DNA of 64,000 nucleotides, from assembly GCF_041154505.1 (NCBI RefSeq), contig NZ_AP028672.1, positions 3,884,501-3,948,500 on the forward strand. The letters are read 5' to 3'. A model generated the notes under the pieces. It did not search any database. It was not told the DNA's origin and worked only from the letters and a program-made list of their open reading frames with translations. Position numbers and translations under genes: made by a program. The stretch is from Acidovorax sp. A79. GTDB lineage: Bacteria; Pseudomonadota; Gammaproteobacteria; Burkholderiales; Burkholderiaceae_C. Below, one piece after another: positions 8,611 through 15,454 of the stretch (positions are counted from its first letter, which is position 1; each line of letters opens with the position of its first letter).

Positions 8611-9810
8611 ATGGCTCAAAAACAAGTCCAGGACGCCTACATCGTTGCCGCCACGCGCACGCCCATCGGGCGCTCCGGCCGCGGCTATTTCAAGAACACC
8701 CGCCCCGATGACCTGCTGGTCGCCGCCATCCGCAGTGCGATGACCCAGGTCCCCACGCTGGACCCCAAGGCGATCGAGGACGCCATCATCGGCTGCTCCT
8801 TCCCCGAGGGTGAGCAGGGCATGAACATGGCCCGCATCGCCGTGGGCCTGGCGTTCGACCACCCCGTGGGCGGTGTGACGGTCAACCGCTTCTGCGCCTC
8901 GGGCATCACCGCGCTGCAAATGGCCGCCGACCGCATCCGTGTGGGCGAGGCCGACGTGCTGATCGCCGGCGGCGCCGAGTCCATGAGCCTCGTGCCCATG
9001 GGCGGCAACAAGCCGTCGTTCAACGCCGAGATCTTTGCGAAGGACGAGAACGTGGGCATCGCCTACGGCATGGGCCTCACGGCGGAGAAGGTGGCCCAGC
9101 AGTGGAAGGTCAGCCGCGAGGCACAGGACGCGTTCGCCCTCGAATCCCACCTGCGCGCCATCAAGGCGCAGAAGGCCGGTGAGTTCAGCGACGAAATCAC
9201 GCCCTTCGAGGTCGTGGAGCGTTCGCCCAACCTGGCCACCGGCGAAGTGGTGGAAAAGCGCCGCACCGTGAACCTGGACGAAGGCCCTCGGCCCGACACG
9301 TCCCTCGAAGGCCTGGCCAAGCTCAAGCCCGTGTTTGCGGCGCGCGGCAGCGTCACGGCGGGCAACAGCTCGCAGACCAGCGACGGCGCGGGTGCGCTGA
9401 TCGTGGCCAGCGAAAAGGCGGTGAAGCAATTCGGCCTGACGCCCCTGGCGCGTTTTGTGAGCTACGCAGCGCGCGGCGTGCCGCCCGAGATCATGGGCAT
9501 TGGCCCCATCGAAGCGATTCCTGCGGCCCTGCGTTATGCGGGTCTCAAGAGCGATGACATTGGCTGGTACGAGCTGAACGAGGCGTTTGCGGCCCAGTCG
9601 CTGGCGGTGATCAATACGCTGGGCCTGAACCCTGCGAACGTGAACCCCATGGGCGGCGCCATTGCACTGGGGCACCCGCTGGGCGCTACTGGTGCCATCC
9701 GCGCGGCGACGGTGGTGCATGCGCTGCGTCGGCACAAGCTGAAGTACGGCATGGTCACGATGTGCGTGGGCACGGGACAAGGCGCCGCCGGCATCATCGA
9801 AGCTCTTTGA
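8611..9810 (+). CDS. Acetyl-CoA C-acyltransferase (thiolase)
   Basis: Cleaves 3-ketoacyl-CoA with CoA, the last step of beta-oxidation. The 399-aa protein shows the nucleophilic cysteine in NRFCASGITALQMA, the NEAFAAQS motif, the histidine in [14 protein letters not shown] and the second cysteine in CVGTGQGAAG. AAGGAG lies upstream of the ATG. It is the last gene of the operon that begins at the TetR gene; a repeat-containing intergenic stretch follows. Confidence 0.94.
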   Translation: MAQKQVQDAYIVAATRTPIGRSGRGYFKNTRPDDLLVAAIRSAMTQVPTLDPKAIEDAIIGCSFPEGEQGMNMARIAVGLAFDHPVGGVTVNRFCASGITALQMAADRIRVGEADVLIAGGAESMSLVPMGGNKPSFNAEIFAKDENVGIAYGMGLTAEKVAQQWKVSREAQDAFALESHLRAIKAQKAGEFSDEITPFEVVERSPNLATGEVVEKRRTVNLDEGPRPDTSLEGLAKLKPVFAARGSVTAGNSSQTSDGAGALIVASEKAVKQFGLTPLARFVSYAARGVPPEIMGIGPIEAIPAALRYAGLKSDDIGWYELNEAFAAQSLAVINTLGLNPANVNPMGGAIALGHPLGATGAIRAATVVHALRRHKLKYGMVTMCVGTGQGAAGIIEAL

Positions 9811-9856
9811 GTTAGCTGGCTACTGCGCGGGCCATCTGCGTCGTTGGGCGGTGCTC

Positions 9857-9893
9857 GGAATCCTCACGTACTAGGCAAGTACGTTCCGGTTCC
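9857..9893. repeat. Dyad-symmetric intergenic sequence after the thiolase gene
   Basis: Imperfect inverted repeat with 16-nt arms (9857-9872 and 9878-9893) around the core ACGTACT-AGGCA-AGTACGT, embedded in a G+C-rich 283-bp gene-free stretch (9811-10093). It could fold as a long hairpin behind the thiolase gene. There is no U-run. Confidence 0.5.
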
Positions 9894-9997
9894 TGTGCTC
9901 CGTCCGCCTGGCAGCTGATCCCGCTCGCCACGCCCTGGAGGGCGGGGTGTGAAGGCAGGTGAATGGGCGGGGTAAGACTTGATTGCTCTCACCCAAA

Positions 9998-10023
9998 CCG
10001 TTCGGGCTGAGCCTGTCGAAGCC
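9998..10023 (+). repeat. Short dispersed repeat D, copy 1
   Basis: A 26-bp sequence beginning CCGTTCGGGCTGAGC and ending TCGAAGCC, followed by AGGG. A second copy lies at 12896-12921 with two differences. Both are intergenic and in the same orientation. Confidence 0.7.
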
Positions 10024-10093
10024 AGGGTTCTGCCCTCAGCGATAGTTTTCTTTTCAAGCCGGCGCAGATCGGTTTCGAACCAAGGAGACAGAC

Positions 10094-10981
10094 ATGGACA
10101 AGCAAACTTTGCAGGTCAACGGGGCAGTGTCATTGGCGCTGCGTGTCTACCAACCCGAGGGCGCTCCGCGCGCCAGTGTCGTGATCGGCGGCGCGATGGG
10201 GGTGCGGCAGTCGTTCTACGAGGCCTTTGCGCTGTGGATGGCGCAGCAAGGGTTTCGGGTCACCACGTTCGACTACCGGGGCCATGGCGATTCGTTGCAG
10301 GGCGCCATGCGCGATGTGAAGGCGGACCTGTTCGACTGGGCACAGGACTACGAGGCGGTGATCACAGCCGCCAAGGCCGCGATGCCGTCGCAGCCGCTGT
10401 ACTTGCTGGGCCACAGCCTGGGGGCGCAGTTGCCGGGCCTGTTGAAAAAGCCCGAGCAGGTGGATGGCTTGCTGAGCGTGGCCGCGGGCAGCGGCTACTG
10501 GCGCGACAACGCACCGCAGCTCAAGCGCATCGTTCCGTATTTCTGGTGGGTGCTGGTGCCGCTGGCCACGCGGCTGTGCGGGTACTTTCCGGGGCGCACG
10601 CTCAAGAAGGTGGGCGACCTGCCTGCGGGGGTGATCCTGCAGTGGCGGCGCTGGTGCTTGCATCCTGCCTACAGCGTGGGTGCCGAGGGGCCTGCGGTGG
10701 CGCAGAGTTATGGCGCGGTGCGGTTCCCGGTGCTGGCGCTGTCGATGGCCGACGATGAGCTGATGACCTTGCGGGGCACGCACAACCTGGTGAATTTGTA
10801 CGCCAACACCGAGCGCCGCGTGGAGAGCATCACGCCGGCCGATCTGCAGGTGCGCCGCATCGGGCACTTCGGTTTCTTTCGCGACCAGTTTCGCCAGAGC
10901 CTGTGGCCGCGCGCGGCGGCGGCGCTGGCCGCCCTGGGTGGCGGCGTGCACCACGGCGAAGTCTCCGGTACGACGGCCTGA
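10094..10981 (+). CDS. Alpha/beta hydrolase
   Basis: A 295-aa serine hydrolase of the alpha/beta fold. The nucleophile elbow is GHSLG (in YLLGHSLGAQ), an acid is plausible in ADDELM, and the catalytic histidine is likely in RIGHFGFFRD. The N-terminal half has the oxyanion-type FDYRGHGDS motif. AAGGAG precedes the ATG. The substrate is unknown. It lies 27 nt ahead of a thioesterase gene, so the two may be cotranscribed and act on esters or thioesters. Confidence 0.88.
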   Translation: MDKQTLQVNGAVSLALRVYQPEGAPRASVVIGGAMGVRQSFYEAFALWMAQQGFRVTTFDYRGHGDSLQGAMRDVKADLFDWAQDYEAVITAAKAAMPSQPLYLLGHSLGAQLPGLLKKPEQVDGLLSVAAGSGYWRDNAPQLKRIVPYFWWVLVPLATRLCGYFPGRTLKKVGDLPAGVILQWRRWCLHPAYSVGAEGPAVAQSYGAVRFPVLALSMADDELMTLRGTHNLVNLYANTERRVESITPADLQVRRIGHFGFFRDQFRQSLWPRAAAALAALGGGVHHGEVSGTTA

Positions 10982-11008
10982 GCGGTCGTTTCGCGGCACA
11001 CTCGCAGC

Positions 11009-11869
11009 ATGACTTCCTCTTCATCCACTTCTTCGTCCTCCGCAGCCCACCCGCTGGACGAGGCGCTGCAACTGACGGCCTCGTCCGCTCCGACCGGCCA
11101 GTACGAAGGGCAAACCCACCCCGGCTACTGGAACATGGTGGGCCCGTTTGGTGGCATCACCGCCGCCACGCTGCTACAGGCCATCCTGCAGCACACTGAC
11201 CGGCTCGGCGACCCGTTGTCGCTCACCGTCAACTACGCGGGCGCACTGACAGCCGGTGCGTTCACCGTGCAGGCAACGCCCGTGCGCACCAACCGCTCTA
11301 CCCAGCACTGGACGCTGTCGATCCTGCAGGCCGGTGCTGACGGCGCGCAGGTGGTCACCACCACCGCCACGGCCGTCACGGCGGTGCGCCGTGAGACCTG
11401 GAGCGTGGGCGATGTGCCCATGCCCGAGGTGCCTCCCCCCGCGGAGCACAAGGCCATCGTCGCGCCCAAGGGGGCGGTGGAATGGCTCAGCCGCTATGAG
11501 ATGCGCCCCATCGCGGGTTTCATCCCGCGCACCTGGGACGGCAGCGGCGACCACAGCCTCACGCAGCTGTGGATGCGCGACGCGCCGCCGCGCCCGCTCG
11601 ACTTCACCTCGCTGGCGGCACTGGCCGACGTGTTCTTCCCCCGCGTGTGGCTGCGCCGTGCGCGCCAGGTGCCTGCGGGCACGGTGTCCATCACCGTGTA
11701 CTTCCATGCCACGGCAGAGCAGTTGCAGGCCACGGGCTCCGGCTACCTGCTCGGCCAGGCGCGCGGGCAGGAGTTTCGCAACGGTTTCTTCGACCAGACC
11801 GTGCAGCTGTGGAACGAGGCTGGCACCATGCTGGCCACGAGCCACCAGATCGTTTACTACAAGGAATAG
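11009..11869 (+). CDS. Acyl-CoA thioesterase, TesB-like double hotdog
   Basis: A 286-aa protein of the TesB-like thioesterase family, predicted to hydrolyse acyl-CoA. The N-terminal half has GYWNMVGPFGGITAATLLQAI, corresponding to the first hotdog with its conserved GG-containing helix; the C-terminal half (GRGQ-like GQARGQEFRNGFFDQ, LWNEAGTMLATSHQ) is the second hotdog with the usual closing motif. A Ser/Thr-rich tail of about 15 residues opens the chain. It is followed 72 nt later by an enoyl-CoA isomerase gene. Confidence 0.85.
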   Translation: MTSSSSTSSSSAAHPLDEALQLTASSAPTGQYEGQTHPGYWNMVGPFGGITAATLLQAILQHTDRLGDPLSLTVNYAGALTAGAFTVQATPVRTNRSTQHWTLSILQAGADGAQVVTTTATAVTAVRRETWSVGDVPMPEVPPPAEHKAIVAPKGAVEWLSRYEMRPIAGFIPRTWDGSGDHSLTQLWMRDAPPRPLDFTSLAALADVFFPRVWLRRARQVPAGTVSITVYFHATAEQLQATGSGYLLGQARGQEFRNGFFDQTVQLWNEAGTMLATSHQIVYYKE

Positions 11870-11941
11870 GAAGTCGGCCTGTTGCTCTGCACCGTGCATT
11901 CCTCCCGTCCTCATCCATCCGACCCCGGAACCTTCACCACC

Positions 11942-12718
11942 ATGACCGACGCCACCCAAGACATCCTCGTCCACACCGAAGCCGGTGTGGCCACCATCAC
12001 CTTCAACCGTGTGGACAAGAAGAACTCCATCACCACCACCATGTATGCCGCCATGGCCGATGCCCTGGCCGCTGCCGAGGCCGATGCCAGCGTGCGCGTG
12101 GTGGTGTTCCAGGGCGACGTGGCGATCTTCAGCGCGGGCAATGACATCGGCGACTTTTTGAAGCAGCCGCCCGCCACGCAGGATTCGCCCGTGTTCCGCT
12201 TCCTGCACGGCATCGCGGCCTTTCCCAAGCCCATCATCGCCTCGGTGTGTGGCCCCGCCGTGGGCATCGGCACGACCATGCTGTTCCATTGCGACCTGGT
12301 CTATGCGGGCGACAACGCGGCGTTCTCCATGCCCTTCGTGAACCTGGGGTTGTGCCCCGAGGCCGCATCGAGCCTGCTGGTGCCGCAGATGCTGGGGTAT
12401 CACCGCGCTGCGGAAGCCTTGCTGTTGGGCGAGCCGTTCATGGCCGAGGCCGCCCTGGAGGTGGGCCTGGTCAACCGCGTGGTGCCGCCGACCGAGTGCA
12501 ATGGCGTGGCGCAGGTGCAGGCGCGCAAGCTGGCGGCCAAGCCGCTGTCGGCGCTGATCGAGACCAAGCGGCTGATGAAGGGGGGGCAGACGGGGAAGGT
12601 GCTGGCGGTGATGGCGGAAGAGGGTGCGAGCTTTGGTCGCATGCTGCGCGAGCCGGCAGCGCGGGAAGCGTTCTCGGCGTTTATGGAAAAGAGAAAGCCA
12701 GATTTCAGCAAGAGCTGA
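11942..12718 (+). CDS. Enoyl-CoA hydratase/isomerase family protein (isomerase-like)
   Basis: A 258-aa crotonase. The oxyanion-hole motifs are present (IFSAGNDIGDF and CGPAVGIGTTMLFHCD), but the two hydratase glutamates are not in the usual places. A single candidate acid sits in NLGLCPEAASS, the arrangement found in delta3,delta2-enoyl-CoA isomerases, so isomerisation of unsaturated acyl-CoA is more likely than hydration. The ATG at 11942 (MTDATQ) was chosen over an in-frame ATG at 11882 because the family start aligns here. The last codons and the stop lie in a perfect 13-bp stem (12697-12726). Confidence 0.88.
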   Translation: MTDATQDILVHTEAGVATITFNRVDKKNSITTTMYAAMADALAAAEADASVRVVVFQGDVAIFSAGNDIGDFLKQPPATQDSPVFRFLHGIAAFPKPIIASVCGPAVGIGTTMLFHCDLVYAGDNAAFSMPFVNLGLCPEAASSLLVPQMLGYHRAAEALLLGEPFMAEAALEVGLVNRVVPPTECNGVAQVQARKLAAKPLSALIETKRLMKGGQTGKVLAVMAEEGASFGRMLREPAAREAFSAFMEKRKPDFSKS

Positions 12719-12726
12719 AATCTGGC
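12697..12726 (+). terminator. Perfect 13-bp stem-loop straddling a stop codon
   Basis: GCCAGATTTCAGC and GCTGAAATCTGGC form a perfect 13-bp stem with an AAGA loop. The TGA stop of the isomerase gene (12716-12718) lies inside the right arm. There is no U-run, so it is either an atypical terminator or a 3'-end protecting hairpin. Confidence 0.5.
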
Positions 12727-12822
12727 CGCCGCGATAGCGGTGCAGACCGCGTAGCGGGCTGAACGATCTTTTGCCAAAAGCGCCGGCTGGATTTCGGCGC
12801 ACTCTGGGCCCCCGGTTTTTGG

Positions 12823-12879
12823 TCATTTTGGCTGCTAGCGCTTTTCTATCAAGCGCTAGCAGCTATCGTTTTTATAGTT
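12823..12879 (+). repeat. Palindromic repeat A, best-conserved intergenic copy
   Basis: Perfect 13-bp arms GCTGCTAGCGCTT (12831-12843) and AAGCGCTAGCAGC (12851-12863) with a 7-nt loop, preceded by CATTTTG and followed by TATCGTTTTTATAG. It serves as the reference for the other copies in the window. Confidence 0.85.
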
Positions 12880-12895
12880 ATCGAGTTTCTGCCTA

Positions 12896-12921
12896 CCGTT
12901 CGGGCTGAGCCCATCGAAGCC
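12896..12921 (+). repeat. Short dispersed repeat D, copy 2
   Basis: Second copy of the 26-bp CCGTTCGGGCTGAGC...TCGAAGCC repeat, two differences from the copy at 9998-10023 and followed by the same AGGG. It lies between repeat A and the long inverted-repeat element. Confidence 0.7.
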
Positions 12922-12940
12922 AGGGCGTGCTGGTTTGAAA

Positions 12941-13574
12941 AGCATGCTTGGTTTGAGGGCAGAGGCCGGGAGTCGCCCGGCATGCGAGTAACTTTCTTTC
13001 GCGTCGCCGAAAGAAAGTCACCAAAGAAAGGGCGCCCCCCAGTCTGCGACCCCTTCGCAGTGCGAAGGGGCCACCTGCGTCGGGGCGGTTGCTGGGTGCG
13101 CCTTGGAACTCGCTTTGCTGCTGCGCAGCGCCGCTCGGACAACCACGGCGAGTCAGAGCACGAAGCATGGGCGCTGCGACGCCCATGCTCACCCCGCAAC
13201 CGCCCCGCCGCAGGCGCAGCCAGCAGGGGGGTGGACCGCCGAACATCCAGACAGCCGAATAGCCACACGGGCCTTTGCTTCGCTCGGCCCCATCTCGCGG
13301 GCGCAAGCGCCACGCGCTGCGCAGGCTGGGCCAAGCGCAGCGACGGCCCGAATGGATGTCCGGCTGCGGGTTCCCTTCTGGATGCGCCTGGGGCGCACAG
13401 CGAATTCTGCGGTGCACCCCGTGACCGAGCACCCCAGTTTGCCCCGTAGCGCAGCGAAGGGGTCGCAGACAGCAGGATCGCCTTCTCCTTGGTGACGTTC
13501 TCTTGGCGACGCGAAAGAAAGTTACTGCGCCGCCGGGCGCACACCCCGGCCTCCGCCCTTCGTTCAGGCACGCT
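12941..13574. repeat. 634-bp element with ~130-bp imperfect terminal inverted repeats
   Basis: The best-matching inner part of the inverted repeat is 12987-13022 against 13491-13526 (33 of 36 positions identical when one is reverse-complemented; core GTAACTTTCTTTCGCGTCGCC). Matching continues outwards through GAGGCCGGG to AGCATGC/AGCGTGC at the ends and inwards through TCTGCGACCCCTTCGC. The interior holds smaller hairpins such as CCCCTTCGC-AGT-GCGAAGGGG. I see no convincing protein in it; the open frames are incidental to high G+C. With no transposase it resembles a non-autonomous mobile element or a very large structured repeat. It fills most of the 1-kb gene-free gap 12719-13732. Confidence 0.75.
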
Positions 13575-13582
13575 GCATACTA

Positions 13583-13633
13583 TAAAAACAATAGCTTCTA
13601 GCGCTTGATGGATAAGCGCTAAAGGCAAAAAAA
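13583..13633 (-). repeat. Palindromic repeat A, inverted copy
   Basis: Arms at 13593-13606 and 13614-13626, 7-nt loop at 13607-13613, preceded by CTATAAAAACAATAG, which is the reverse complement of the tail of the copy at 12823-12879. The two copies bracket the long inverted-repeat element in opposite orientation. Confidence 0.75.
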
Positions 13634-13686
13634 TACCCAAAATCCCGCCAGGCAAAACAACCCGCAATCACAGCACCTATTTTTAC

Positions 13687-13723
13687 CAAGCACTTGCTTG
13701 CTAAAAATAAACAGTTTTGCTAT
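13687..13723 (+). promoter_or_regulatory. Promoter with overlapping palindromic operator
   Basis: CAAGCA-CT-TGCTTG (13687-13700) has perfect 6-bp arms and overlaps a candidate -35 box TTGCTT (13694-13699); the -10 candidate TGCTAT (13718-13723) is 18 nt further on. A start of transcription about seven bases later would lie almost at the ATG of the TetR gene (13733), implying a very short or absent leader. Probable autoregulation by that TetR protein. Confidence 0.55.
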
Positions 13724-13732
13724 CGTGCCTGC

Positions 13733-14482
13733 ATGGACTCACCCGTGCCGCGCGCCCGCGCCATCACCCCCCCGCAAAAGAAAACCCCGGCCCGCCCCCG
13801 TGGCAAGGCCGCAGCGTCCCTCGTCGCCAGCCCCGTCCCCACAGAAACCACGGCAGCCGAAGACCCCCCACGCCGCCCCCGCGGCCGCCCGCGCAAGACC
13901 GCCGAAGAACTCGACGATGGCAACCGCCGCCGCAAGCTCATGGACGGCGCCGCCAAACTGTTCCGCACGCAGGGCTTCGCGGCCACCAGCACGCGCGATA
14001 TTGCCGCCGCCGCAGGCATGCACAGCGGCTCGCCCTTCTACCACTTCGAAAGCAAAAGCGCGCTGCTTTACGCCGTGATGAGCGAGGGCATGACCATGGC
14101 CACGCAGAGCCAGCAGCAGGCGCTGGAGGCCCTGCCTGCTGGCGCAGCGCCACGCGCGCAGCTGCGCACGCTGATCCGCCACCACTTCGAGATCCTGCTC
14201 GGCCCGCGCAGCAGCTTCATCCCGGTGATGCTGTACGAATGGCGCTCGCTCACGCCCGCGCAGCGCAAGGGCATTGCGCGCATCAAGGACAGCTACGAGG
14301 CCGCGTGGATGCCCGCGCTCGATGCCCTCGCGCAGCAGGGCGCGCTGCAGGCAAATCCTGGCGTGGCGCGGCTGTTCATCTTTGGCGCGCTCAACTGGGC
14401 CGTGCAGTGGTTCTCGCCCAGGAAGGGCAAGTCGCTCGATGCGCTGACCGACGAGGCCCTGGCCCTGTTCATCCGCGCATAA
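13733..14482 (+). CDS. TetR-family regulator of the Atu/Liu-like operon
   Basis: Repressor of 249 aa. About 65 N-terminal residues are a Pro/Ala/Arg-rich basic tail with an AT-hook-like RRPRGRPRK; the TetR helix-turn-helix follows (STRDIAAAAGMHSGSPFYHFESKSALLYAV), then a helical ligand domain. It lies 30 nt ahead of the SDR gene and leads the carboxylase operon, so an acyl-CoA intermediate of that pathway is the likely effector. No Shine-Dalgarno is visible at 13733, and the promoter position suggests a leaderless message; an in-frame ATG at 13694 would fall in the operator and is rejected. Confidence 0.85.
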   Translation: MDSPVPRARAITPPQKKTPARPRGKAAASLVASPVPTETTAAEDPPRRPRGRPRKTAEELDDGNRRRKLMDGAAKLFRTQGFAATSTRDIAAAAGMHSGSPFYHFESKSALLYAVMSEGMTMATQSQQQALEALPAGAAPRAQLRTLIRHHFEILLGPRSSFIPVMLYEWRSLTPAQRKGIARIKDSYEAAWMPALDALAQQGALQANPGVARLFIFGALNWAVQWFSPRKGKSLDALTDEALALFIRA

Positions 14483-14512
14483 ACAAAAAAATACAAAAAA
14501 GGCTGGACCACC

Positions 14513-15454
14513 ATGGCCCCCACGGTTCCGAATGTTTATCAGTCTGTGTTTGCCCCGGGCCTGTTCGCCGGCCAGGTGGTCGTCGTCACGGGCGGCGGCT
14601 CGGGCATCGGCCGCTGCACAGCGCACGAGCTGGCCCGCCTGGGCGCGCAGGTGGTGCTGGTGGGCCGCAAGCCAGAGAAGCTGCAGGCCGTAGCCGATGA
14701 GATCGCCGCGGATGGCGGGGCAGCGTCCTGGCACGCCTGCGACATCCGCTCCGAAGACGCGGTGGTGGTGCTGGTGCAGCAGGTGCTGGCCGCGCACGGG
14801 CGCATCGATGGACTGGTGAACAACGCGGGCGGGCAGTTCATGTCGCCGCTCGAATCCATCAGCGCCAAGGGCTGGGAGGCGGTGCTGCACACCAACCTCA
14901 CCGGCGGTTTCCTGGTGGCGCGCGAGTGCTACCGGCAGTGGATGGCGCCCAACGGCGGCTCCATCGTCAACATCGTGGCCGACATGTGGGGCTCCATGCC
15001 GGGCATGGGGCACAGCGGCGCGGCGCGCGCGGGCATGGTCAGCTTCACCGAAACCGCCGCGCTCGAATGGGCCTGCAGCGGCGTGCGCGTGAATGCCGTC
15101 GCGCCGGGCTACATCGCATCGAGCGGCATGGACAACTACCCGCCCGCCGCCGCGCACACGCTGCGCGCCATGCCGCAGACCGTGCCGCTGGGCCGCTTCG
15201 GCAACGAGGCCGAGGTGTCGGCGGCCATCGTCTTCCTGCTCAGCCCGGCAGCCAGCTTCATCAGCGGCAGCACGCTGCGTGTGGACGGCGCACGGCCGCA
15301 GGTGCGCCTGGGCTGGCCGCTGCGCGTGCCCGATGCCGCCACGCAGCAGCGCGCCGCCGTGAAGCCCTATGGGGGCTTTCACCGCGCACAGGTGCCGCGG
15401 GTGTTTGCGGCGTCTGCCGAGCAGGCTTCCAGTGCGTCCAAGGACTCTGAATGA
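14513..15454 (+). CDS. SDR-family reductase of the PECR (trans-2-enoyl-CoA reductase) type
   Basis: A 313-aa short-chain dehydrogenase/reductase fold: TGGGSGIG cofactor loop, NNAGG, and a C-terminal FLLSPAASFISGSTLRVDG. The usual YxxxK catalytic pair is replaced by SxxxR in HSGAARAG, and the neighbouring ALEWACSGVRVNAVAPG is strikingly like vertebrate peroxisomal trans-2-enoyl-CoA reductase (PECR), which has the same substitution. A role reducing an enoyl-CoA or dienoyl-CoA with NADPH is therefore more likely than alcohol oxidation. Its stop overlaps the carboxyltransferase start (ATGA, 15451-15454), so the two are translationally coupled. It occupies the place of the SDR in acyclic-terpene (atu) clusters. 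Confidence 0.85.
   Translation: MAPTVPNVYQSVFAPGLFAGQVVVVTGGGSGIGRCTAHELARLGAQVVLVGRKPEKLQAVADEIAADGGAASWHACDIRSEDAVVVLVQQVLAAHGRIDGLVNNAGGQFMSPLESISAKGWEAVLHTNLTGGFLVARECYRQWMAPNGGSIVNIVADMWGSMPGMGHSGAARAGMVSFTETAALEWACSGVRVNAVAPGYIASSGMDNYPPAAAHTLRAMPQTVPLGRFGNEAEVSAAIVFLLSPAASFISGSTLRVDGARPQVRLGWPLRVPDAATQQRAAVKPYGGFHRAQVPRVFAASAEQASSASKDSE

Noticed and set aside
12982..13495. Open frames on both strands inside the 634-bp inverted-repeat element
   Set aside because: No recognisable protein features, and the palindromic structure explains the open frames on both strands.
14513..15454. SDR called as a degenerate or inactive enzyme because YxxxK is missing
   Set aside because: The same Ser/Arg pair is normal in the PECR subfamily, so the enzyme is probably active.
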